From: an uncultured Prevotellaceae bacterium
GTDB taxonomy: Bacteria > Bacteroidota > Bacteroidia > Bacteroidales > Bacteroidaceae
Assembly: GCA_946187025.1 (NCBI GenBank)
Contig: CAMHPM010000149.1
Location: 1-5,076, forward strand
Length of the DNA: 5,076 nt
Direction of reading: 5' to 3'
Both the position numbers and the translations under genes were made by a program. Below the pieces are notes generated by a model that saw only the letters and a list, made by a program, of their open reading frames with translations, searched no databases and was not told the DNA's origin. Of this stretch, positions 1-5,076 are shown piece by piece (position 1 is the stretch's first letter; every line of letters starts with the position of its first letter).

Positions 1-1061
1 ATGCTGATGATTGCCAGGTTGCTCGATGTCTCGACAATCGACGGAATGGTCGGGATGTTGCGCATCACACCATCCTGTGCTGCCAGCACTGCATTGATGA
101 GGTTGTCTTGTATGTCGGTAGGCACAGCCTTCTGCGGCATGTCGGCCGGAGTGGCGGTGAGTTGGATGCCGTCTTTCTCAATGTCTGCATATTCGCGGGC
201 AAATGTCTCGGCACACTTACCGACCAATGCAACGAACTCCTGCTCCTTGGCAGCAGGCACCAAGACGGTTGCCTCGCCGTCGCGCGGAATGGCATTGCGC
301 ATGTTGCCGCCATGCCAGGTGCAGAGATGTGCCAGCCCCTCGCCGGCAGCTGCATAGAGCACACGGGCAAGCAGCTTGATTGCGTTGGCACGACCCTCGT
401 TGATTTCAAGTCCTGAATGGCCTCCCAGCAAGCCCTTTATGGCAATAGTGTAGGCCACCATGCCTTCCGGCTCTACATTCATCTCCTGATATTCCATCGT
501 GCAAACCACATCCATACCGCCTGCACAACCGATTGTGATTTCACCCTCGGTCTCGCTGTCGAGGTTGAGCAGGTATTTTCCGGTGAGAGTATCGGGTGCA
601 AGCTCGAACGCTCCGTACATTCCCGTCTCCTCGTCGCGGGTAATGAGCACCTCAATCGGACCGTGCTCCAGCGTTTTATCCTCAACGATGGCCATAGCAG
701 CAGCCACACCCATACCATCGTCGGCACCCAGTGTGGTGTCTTTTGCACGCAGCCACTCGCCGTCAACCCAAGTCTCGATAGGGTCGGTCTCGAAGTTGTG
801 AGCACTGTCTTTAGTCTTCTGAGGCACCATGTCCATGTGGGCCTGCAGCACCACGGTGGCACGATTCTCGTATCCTGGAGTGGCACCTACACGCATCACC
901 ACGTTGCCTGCACCGTCGATGAATGCCTCGGCTCCGTTTTTCTTTCCAAACTCAACCAAGTAGTTGGCTACTTCGGCTGTGTGGCCCGATGGGCGCGGAA
1001 TCTGTGTGAGCGCATGAAACTGCCGCCACACATTCTGAGGTTGTAAGTCTAAGATTGTCAT
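1..1061 (-). CDS. pepD: Aminoacyl-histidine dipeptidase (PepD, M20 family), 3' end off the left edge
   Basis: This is a cytosolic zinc dipeptidase (Xaa-His dipeptidase / cytosol nonspecific dipeptidase) that releases amino acids from dipeptides. The ATG at 1061 begins MTILDLQPQNVW, and 353 codons are visible before the window edge; the family is usually about 485 residues, so the C-terminal quarter is missing. The di-zinc site is seen in order: HMDMVPQ (His75, Asp77), LGADDG (Asp114), DEETGM (Glu144, Glu145) and LDSE (Asp168). From memory of the Vibrio enzyme (H80, D82, D119, E149, E150, D173), all six are offset by exactly five residues, so Asp77 and Glu144 should be the catalytic pair. GGHSG (His215) marks the start of the inserted lid domain. 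The last zinc ligand, a C-terminal His, lies outside the window. The start is chosen because the family's N-terminal IPRPSGH segment follows at the expected distance. No Shine-Dalgarno is visible. It probably shares a transcript with the membrane-protein gene 63 bp upstream. Confidence 0.95.
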   Translation of the reverse strand, partial: MTILDLQPQNVWRQFHALTQIPRPSGHTAEVANYLVEFGKKNGAEAFIDGAGNVVMRVGATPGYENRATVVLQAHMDMVPQKTKDSAHNFETDPIETWVDGEWLRAKDTTLGADDGMGVAAAMAIVEDKTLEHGPIEVLITRDEETGMYGAFELAPDTLTGKYLLNLDSETEGEITIGCAGGMDVVCTMEYQEMNVEPEGMVAYTIAIKGLLGGHSGLEINEGRANAIKLLARVLYAAAGEGLAHLCTWHGGNMRNAIPRDGEATVLVPAAKEQEFVALVGKCAETFAREYADIEKDGIQLTATPADMPQKAVPTDIQDNLINAVLAAQDGVMRNIPTIPSIVETSSNLAIIS

Positions 1062-1073
1062 AATTAGTTGTGA

Positions 1074-1085
1074 TTTATATATAAA
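1074..1085. other. 12-bp all-A/T perfect palindrome upstream of pepD
   Basis: TTTATATATAAA reads identically on both strands and lies 13-24 bp upstream of the pepD start codon, in the only gap between pepD and the membrane-protein gene. The surrounding 63 bp hold no G/C-rich stem followed by a T tract, so I see no intrinsic terminator here. The palindrome could be an operator or simply AT-rich leader sequence; the sequence alone does not decide. Confidence 0.25.
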
Positions 1086-1124
1086 GATTAATAATGAACT
1101 CACGTAAACAGCAGCACACACACG

Positions 1125-2108
1125 TCACACACGCTTCTTGTTCAGCAACATGATTGCCGAATACATGCCCAGCACAGGCATGAGAGCCGTCTGTATGGCA
1201 TGAACGATGAGAACGTAGGTCTCAGCATCGGCTGCATTCTCCACCCCCGACATCACGAGTATGGTCTTCACGGCAAAGTGCCACGACCCCATGCCGTTGG
1301 GTGTGGGAACGATTACAGCAAAGCTACCGACAACGAAGGCGATGAGTGCTGTCATGACCGACAGCGACTCGGTGAACGGGAAGCAGAAGAAAGTGATGTA
1401 GAAATGTAGAAAATAACTGCCCCAGATGCCAAACGTGTAGGCGGCAAACAGCCACTTACGGCGCACGTTGCGCAGCGAGAGGATGCCGTCGCGAATGTCG
1501 GCAACTACCTTCTTCAGGCGTGAAAAGACAGTGAAATGACGTGCCACGAAATAGAGGAACAGGGCCGTTGCAACCACGCAGACAGCCGTCACGATATATC
1601 CTGTAGTGGTGAACGAATGGAGGCAGTCGGTAAAACTGGTGCCCGTCTCGTCGAAGAATCGCATGAACGTGCCAATCTGGAACACAAACACCACCAAGGC
1701 AATGACCACGATAATGAGCGAATCGATGATGCGCTCGGTCACCACGGTGCCTAAAGCCTTTGAAAACGACGTACCCTCGTAGCGCGAAAGGATGCCACAC
1801 CGTGTCACCTCGCCCGAGCGCGGAATGACAAGGCTCGTGGTGTATGACAGGAAGATGGCATGTACACAGGTCATGGCCGACGGGCGTTCGCCCAGCGGCT
1901 CGAGTGTCTGACACCACCTGAGGCCGCGAAACACCTGTGCCGTCACTCCAAACACAAGCGAAAAGGCCATCCACCACCAGTTGGTGCCATGGAGCAAAGT
2001 GTCGCCCACACGGGCAAAATCGAAGCCGCGATACATCCAATACAAGATAGCGCCGCCAAGCAATATTGGCAGCAACACCTTCAGGCTATTTGACAGTATC
2101 TGCTTCAT
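1125..2108 (-). CDS. Flippase-like integral membrane protein (LPG-synthase transmembrane family)
   Basis: A 327-residue inner-membrane protein resembling the N-terminal flippase half of MprF (lysylphosphatidylglycerol synthase transmembrane family, UPF0104), but with no aminoacyltransferase domain. Hydrophobic segments lie at about 11-26, 44-60, 82-96, 128-146, 171-189, 219-241, 250-267 and 298-322. The family's polar signatures are present: RGLRW (61-65), IPRSGEVTR (95-103) with Arg97 and Glu100, ERIID (125-129), and PTPNGMGSW (268-276) in the family's usual P-x-P-x-G-x-G position. A basic amphipathic stretch (197-218) separates two membrane blocks, and the C-terminus is basic (NKKRV). Relatives move lipid-linked substrates or polar lipids across the membrane; the substrate here cannot be read from sequence. 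The ATG at 2108 begins MKQILSNSLKVLLPILLGG, just before the first membrane helix. It starts divergently from rsmA and is followed by pepD after 63 bp. Family assignment is firm; molecular function is not. Confidence 0.85.
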   Translation of the reverse strand: MKQILSNSLKVLLPILLGGAILYWMYRGFDFARVGDTLLHGTNWWWMAFSLVFGVTAQVFRGLRWCQTLEPLGERPSAMTCVHAIFLSYTTSLVIPRSGEVTRCGILSRYEGTSFSKALGTVVTERIIDSLIIVVIALVVFVFQIGTFMRFFDETGTSFTDCLHSFTTTGYIVTAVCVVATALFLYFVARHFTVFSRLKKVVADIRDGILSLRNVRRKWLFAAYTFGIWGSYFLHFYITFFCFPFTESLSVMTALIAFVVGSFAVIVPTPNGMGSWHFAVKTILVMSGVENAADAETYVLIVHAIQTALMPVLGMYSAIMLLNKKRV

Positions 2109-2236
2109 TCTACACCGAACAAAGGGTTAATTTGCGTCTTTTTGGCAATAAATCATAGTTCGTAAATCGTCAAATCGTAAATATTCATTACCTTTGTCAT
2201 TGCAAATTTAAGGAATAAATGTGAATAACGACAACG
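2109..2236. promoter_or_regulatory. Divergent intergenic region between rsmA and the flippase-like gene
   Basis: This 128-bp AT-rich stretch separates two divergently transcribed genes and must carry or admit promoters for both. A TAnnTTTG element faces rsmA. I found no equally good element for the minus-strand gene; the closest run, near 2120-2130, does not match. An imperfect 8-bp tandem pattern (gtaaatcg, tcaaatcg, taaatatt) occupies 2162-2185, immediately upstream of the rsmA -7 element. Confidence 0.6.
2189..2196 (+). promoter_or_regulatory. Putative Bacteroidota-type -7 promoter element for rsmA
   Basis: TACCTTTG matches the Bacteroidota primary-sigma -7 consensus TAnnTTTG at every fixed base. 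It lies 40 bp upstream of the rsmA ATG, implying a leader of roughly 30 nt. The -33 TTTG partner is not clear: the bases at the expected 19-21 bp spacing read as a weak match within AAATCG. No Shine-Dalgarno stands at the usual distance from the ATG; an AAGGAA at 2209-2214 is too far away. Confidence 0.6.
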
Positions 2237-3037
2237 ATGAAAGCATATTTTTCACAAGTAAGGCCAAAAAAGTTTCTCGGACAACACTTCTTGACCGATA
2301 TGGATGTCGCCAGCCGCATTGCCGACACTGTCGATGCGTGTCCCGACATACCGATATTGGAGGTAGGTCCCGGCACGGGTGTGCTCACCCAGTTTCTGCT
2401 TCGCAAGGAGCGCGAACTGAGTGTAGTTGAGATTGACCGCGAGTCGGTGCCCTATCTGCACGAGCATTTCCCCGAACTGGCCGAGGGCATCATCGAGGCC
2501 GATTTCCTGCGCATGAACCTCGGCGAGGTATTCGGCGGGCGCCAGTTTGTGCTTACGGGCAACTATCCATACAACATATCGAGCCAGATTTTCTTCAAGA
2601 TGCTCGACAACAAAGACCTCATACCTTGTTGCACAGGCATGATTCAGAAAGAGGTTGCCGAGCGAATGGCTGCCGCACCGGGCAGCAAGACCTATGGTGT
2701 GCTGAGCATCATGGTGCAGGCGTGGTACGATGTGGAATATCTGTTCACAGTGAGCGAACATGTGTTCAACCCGCCACCAAAGGTGAAAAGTGCCGTGGTG
2801 TGCCTACGCAGAAACGAAAGACAGTCGCTCGGATGTGACGAACGACTGTTCAAGCGTATTGTGAAAACGGTGTTTACGATGAGGCGTAAGATGCTGCGCA
2901 ACGGACTCCGCCAGATTGTGGGCAGCGATTCGCCACTGCTGACCGACGAGCTGTCGAGCCGCCGGCCGGAGCAGCTGTCGGTCGAAGACTTCATCGAACT
3001 GACCAACAAGGTATCGGCCTACGAGGCTGGCAAGTAG
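2237..3037 (+). CDS. rsmA: 16S rRNA (adenine1518-N6/adenine1519-N6)-dimethyltransferase RsmA (KsgA)
   Basis: This enzyme uses S-adenosylmethionine to dimethylate two adjacent adenines in the loop of the last 16S rRNA helix, a late checkpoint in 30S assembly; its loss classically gives kasugamycin resistance. The 266-residue product is close to the usual length (E. coli 273). The Rossmann methyltransferase core shows the N-terminal KKFLGQHFL (11-19), motif I EVGPGTG (42-48) for the cofactor, the acidic EID (65-67) that contacts the ribose, EADFL (87-91) and the catalytic GNYPYNIS (108-115). MIQKEVAERM (135-144) and the FNPPPKVKS segment (177-185) follow. The C-terminal rRNA-binding domain has FTMRRKMLRN (213-222). 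The ATG at 2237 is the only sensible start: the same frame meets TGA at 2222-2224. It is the sole plus-strand gene here and has its own promoter. Its last 19 bp overlap the convergent small gene. Confidence 0.98.
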   Translation: MKAYFSQVRPKKFLGQHFLTDMDVASRIADTVDACPDIPILEVGPGTGVLTQFLLRKERELSVVEIDRESVPYLHEHFPELAEGIIEADFLRMNLGEVFGGRQFVLTGNYPYNISSQIFFKMLDNKDLIPCCTGMIQKEVAERMAAAPGSKTYGVLSIMVQAWYDVEYLFTVSEHVFNPPPKVKSAVVCLRRNERQSLGCDERLFKRIVKTVFTMRRKMLRNGLRQIVGSDSPLLTDELSSRRPEQLSVEDFIELTNKVSAYEAGK

Positions 3038-3267
3038 CCTTGTTCCACCAGTTTGTCGCGAACGACCGACAACTTATGTATCATGCCCGAATAACACACA
3101 TTGCCTATGTGGGGTTCGACCTGCGACACGAGGTTGGCAACTGCCTCCTTGGCATTGACCAGCACCTGACCTCCACCGATATCGAGACGTCCCTCGTATG
3201 TAAGTCCCTTCACACTCTCTATCAAAGCCTTCACGTCGGCTTCGCTGTATATCCGCTTATATTCCAT
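3019..3267 (-). CDS. Small conserved-looking protein of unknown function, coupled to lpxB
   Basis: An 82-residue protein that I do not recognise. It starts at an ATG only 4 bp past the lpxB stop, so it is very probably translated from the surE-lpxB transcript. It has no signal peptide, membrane segment or cysteine cluster (one Cys, at 58), so it should be a small cytoplasmic protein. Visible structure: a probable helix at 8-19 (SEADVKALIESV), a Gly-rich turn DIGGGQ (29-34), a probable helix at 38-51 (NAKEAVANLVSQVE), and an amphipathic basic helix at 59-76 with HKLSVVRDKL. The composition is mixed and protein-like, unlike an antisense shadow, and it fills the gap between lpxB and rsmA. Its stop lies inside rsmA, giving a 19-bp tail-to-tail overlap. 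Nothing in the sequence states a function; a link to lipid A synthesis would rest on position alone. Confidence 0.75.
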   Translation of the reverse strand: MEYKRIYSEADVKALIESVKGLTYEGRLDIGGGQVLVNAKEAVANLVSQVEPHIGNVCYSGMIHKLSVVRDKLVEQGYLPAS

Positions 3268-3271
3268 TGTT

Positions 3272-4420
3272 TTATCGTTGCTGAGTTAGTTTCTTCACAA
3301 TTACATCGGCCGCACGCCTTGATGCTCCGCTGCTGCCAAGGCGGTGTATCACGTCGTCGTAGGCATCGAGCATAGCCTGCCGGCCATCTCCTCCTTCTAT
3401 GATTTTTTCGAGCGACTGCCTCACATTGGTTGCTGTCATCTGCTCGGCCACCAGTTCGGTCACCACTTCGCGGTCGGCAATGAGGTTGACGAGCGATATG
3501 TATTTCACCTTCAGCAACATGCGTCGCATGAGCGAGATGAAACGTCCGAAGGCGGTGTAGTAGCACACCACTTGCGGCACCTTGAGCAGTGCCGTCTCGA
3601 GGGTTGCCGTCCCGCTGGTCACAAGTGCGGCTTCGGCCTGTGCAAGCAGCCGATAGGTCTGTCCGAACACCACACTCACCTGGCGGTCGGCCGGTATGTA
3701 GCGGCGGTAGTAGGACGGGTCGATGCCCGGCGCACCTGCAATCACCATCTGGTGCGAAGTGAGGTGAGCCGTGGCTTGCAGCATGATACGCAGGTTGTCG
3801 CGTATCTCCTGCTTGCGGCTGCCGGCCAGGATTGCGATTATGGGTTGGCTGCCAAGCTGGTTGGCACTTGTAAACTGTGCGAATGTCTCGTGGCCGTATT
3901 CCGACTGCCGGAACTCATCGATGGCATCCACGCACGGGTTGCCCACATAGGTTGCATCGCATTTGTGGCGGCGGAAATAGTCGGTTTCAAACGGAAGTAT
4001 CGACAGCAGCACATCGACATCGCGCCGCAGGTTCTTTATGCGATACTCCTTCCATGCCCACACTTTGGGTGATATGTAGTAGAACACCGGTATCTGTGTC
4101 TGCGAATGCACATAACGTGCGATGTCGAGGTTGAAGCCCGGATAGTCAACCAGTATCACGGCATCGGGTCCCCACTCCACTATGTCGGCCTTGCAACGGC
4201 TCATGTTGCGCAGTATGGTGGGCAGATGTGTCAGCACAGGCACGAATCCCATATAGGCCAGCTCGCGGTAGTGGCGCACCATCGTGCCACCCACGCTCTG
4301 CATGAGGTCGCCTCCGTAGAAGCGGAATTCGGCTCTGCAGTCGGTGGCCAGCAGTGCTTTCATCAGGTTCGACGCATGTAGGTCGCCCGAGGCTTCGCCC
4401 GATATGAGATAGTATTTCAT
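3272..4420 (-). CDS. lpxB: Lipid-A-disaccharide synthase LpxB
   Basis: A family GT19 glycosyltransferase that joins UDP-2,3-diacylglucosamine to lipid X to form the tetraacyl disaccharide 1-phosphate of lipid A, working at the cytoplasmic face of the inner membrane. The product has 382 residues, the same as E. coli LpxB. The N-terminal half shows SGEASGD (7-13), the conserved GG-DLM turn (36-40), DYPGFN (92-97) and YYISPKVWAWKEYR (114-127). The linker has ILPFE (141-145) and YVGNP (158-162). The C-terminal nucleotide-binding half has LAGSRKQEI (198-206), the SGTATLETAL segment (269-278) that reads the donor, and VVCYYT (284-289). The ATG at 4420 puts SGEASGD at its normal distance from the N-terminus. 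It lies between surE (35 bp upstream) and the small gene (4 bp downstream), indicating one operon whose promoter is off the right edge. It implies a Gram-negative outer membrane with lipid A. Confidence 0.97.
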   Translation of the reverse strand: MKYYLISGEASGDLHASNLMKALLATDCRAEFRFYGGDLMQSVGGTMVRHYRELAYMGFVPVLTHLPTILRNMSRCKADIVEWGPDAVILVDYPGFNLDIARYVHSQTQIPVFYYISPKVWAWKEYRIKNLRRDVDVLLSILPFETDYFRRHKCDATYVGNPCVDAIDEFRQSEYGHETFAQFTSANQLGSQPIIAILAGSRKQEIRDNLRIMLQATAHLTSHQMVIAGAPGIDPSYYRRYIPADRQVSVVFGQTYRLLAQAEAALVTSGTATLETALLKVPQVVCYYTAFGRFISLMRRMLLKVKYISLVNLIADREVVTELVAEQMTATNVRQSLEKIIEGGDGRQAMLDAYDDVIHRLGSSGASRRAADVIVKKLTQQR

Positions 4421-4425
4421 GCTTT

Positions 4426-4430
4426 TCCTT
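4426..4430 (-). promoter_or_regulatory. Shine-Dalgarno-like AAGGA before lpxB
   Basis: On the minus strand AAGGA stands 5 nt before the lpxB ATG, inside the 35-bp surE-lpxB gap. This is the only start codon in the window with a purine-rich site at a plausible distance. Bacteroidota rarely depend on Shine-Dalgarno pairing and this leader is A-rich anyway, so it may have no role. Confidence 0.35.
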
Positions 4431-4455
4431 GTTTTGTGTTATCCGGCATCGCATG

Positions 4456-5076
4456 TCAGCCCTCGGCCTCCATCTGCAATCCGGCCAGTTGGTCCATGGC
4501 TTCCCATGCTGTGACATCGATCTTCGTTGGTGTCACTGTGACATATCCCTCCTTCAGGCAGCTGAAGTCGGCCGACGGTTCATCCTGAGCCTCGGCATTG
4601 AACTCGCCCACGAGCCAGTAGTATTGTCCGCCACGCGGATGGTTGTGTGCCACGAGCTCGTTCTGCCACAAGCCGTGACCCATGCTGCAAAGCTTCATGC
4701 CGCGATAGGTCTTGGCATCGGGTGCATTGACATTGAGGCAGACACCCTGCGGCAAGCCGTGGGTCAGCACATACTCCAACACCTTATTTATATATACGCG
4801 CATGGGGTCGAAGTCGATGTCCATGCTGTGTGAGCAGTACGAGAACCCGACCGACGGAATGCCTTTGAGGCACCCTTCGATCACAACTCCCATGGTGCCC
4901 GAATAGTGTACGTTGACCGCCGAGTTGTCGCCGTGGTTGATGCCGCCCAGCACGAGGTCGGGACGCCGCGGGCAGAACTGCGATATAGCCAGCTTGATGC
5001 AGTCGGTCGGAGTGCCGTTGCAGGCATACACGGTCAGCCCCTCCTCCTGGCGGATGATGCGCGCGGTGAGCGGACG
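4456..5076 (-). CDS. surE: 5'/3'-nucleotidase SurE, start off the right edge
   Basis: SurE is a metal-dependent cytoplasmic phosphatase that dephosphorylates nucleoside monophosphates (and in some species short polyphosphate), tied to stationary-phase survival. The frame is open to the last base: 206 residues are visible, beginning RPLTARIIRQEEGLTVYACN, and the family has about 250, so roughly the first 50 are missing, including the metal-binding DDG. An internal GTG at 5031 is not the start, because conserved family sequence continues upstream of it. Seen are the NGTPTDC motif (20-26 of the visible part), the metal and substrate loop GGINHGDN (44-51) with the expected metal ligand Asn47, NVHYSGTMG (55-63), EGCLKGIPSVGFS (67-79) and the C-terminal YVTVTPTKIDVT (178-189). 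The first position of GGIN is usually Ser. It is the most upstream visible gene of the surE-lpxB-small gene cluster. Confidence 0.96.
   Translation of the reverse strand, partial: RPLTARIIRQEEGLTVYACNGTPTDCIKLAISQFCPRRPDLVLGGINHGDNSAVNVHYSGTMGVVIEGCLKGIPSVGFSYCSHSMDIDFDPMRVYINKVLEYVLTHGLPQGVCLNVNAPDAKTYRGMKLCSMGHGLWQNELVAHNHPRGGQYYWLVGEFNAEAQDEPSADFSCLKEGYVTVTPTKIDVTAWEAMDQLAGLQMEAEG

Noticed and set aside
417..1046. A 209-codon plus-strand open frame opposite pepD.
   Set aside because: It is antisense to a gene with all six visible M20 metal and catalytic residues. Its His/Cys-rich product resembles no family and looks like a codon-bias shadow.
1062..1124. A TAATCTTT sequence considered as a -7 promoter element for pepD.
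   Set aside because: It misses two fixed positions of TAnnTTTG and has no TTTG at the proper upstream spacing.
1111..1131. CA-rich run at the 3' end of the flippase-like gene, considered as a microsatellite or phase-variable tract.
   Set aside because: The repeat is short and interrupted by CGT. The part inside the gene covers only the final codons, so slippage would change little.
1456..2040. A 194-codon minus-strand frame overlapping the flippase-like gene in another frame.
   Set aside because: The overlapping frame encodes the recognisable membrane family with well-placed helices; this one is Cys/His/Arg-rich and has no family features.
2949..2980. Direct repeat AGCTGTCG with an intervening CCGGCCGG palindrome near the 3' end of rsmA, considered as a terminator or binding site.
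   Set aside because: It falls in the coding C-terminal domain, arises from recurring Leu-Ser codons, and has no T tract after it.
3344..4072. A 242-codon plus-strand open frame opposite lpxB.
   Set aside because: It lies wholly within lpxB, whose motifs and length are intact; the His-rich product is typical of an antisense shadow of this base composition.
4456..5031. A surE start at the GTG at 5031.
   Set aside because: Codons upstream to 5076 continue the conserved SurE sequence (EEGLT just before it), so the true start is outside the window.

Overview
The window reads as ordinary chromosomal sequence from a member of the Bacteroidota, most likely order Bacteroidales (Prevotella/Bacteroides-like). 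The reasons are protein-family variants typical of that group (RsmA with NYPYNIS at motif IV, a SurE with the INHG-N-SAVNVHYSGTMG core), mostly absent Shine-Dalgarno sequences, and a TAnnTTTG-type -7 promoter element in front of rsmA. This assignment comes from motif recognition only. Base composition is moderate and looks even across the genes, and I see no mobile element, RNA gene, CRISPR array or large repeat.

Layout, left to right. Positions 1-1061 (minus) hold the N-terminal 353 codons of an M20-family aminoacyl-histidine dipeptidase (PepD), cut by the left edge. Positions 1125-2108 (minus) encode a 327-residue polytopic membrane protein of the MprF flippase-like family, 63 bp upstream of pepD and probably co-transcribed with it. 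A 128-bp divergent intergenic region (2109-2236) carries a good -7 element for rsmA. Positions 2237-3037 (plus) encode RsmA (KsgA), the 16S rRNA dimethyladenosine transferase and the only plus-strand gene. Reading leftward from the right edge is a compact minus-strand cluster. It consists of surE (4456-5076, start beyond the edge), a 35-bp gap, lpxB (3272-4420), a 4-bp gap, and an 82-codon gene of unknown function (3019-3267) whose last 19 bp overlap the 3' end of rsmA tail to tail.

Functionally this is housekeeping: nucleotide salvage (SurE), lipid A assembly (LpxB), ribosome maturation (RsmA), dipeptide use (PepD) and an envelope membrane protein of uncertain substrate. I did not find a clearly novel multi-gene system. 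The two items that established families do not explain are the small protein coupled to lpxB and the unassigned substrate of the flippase-like protein.
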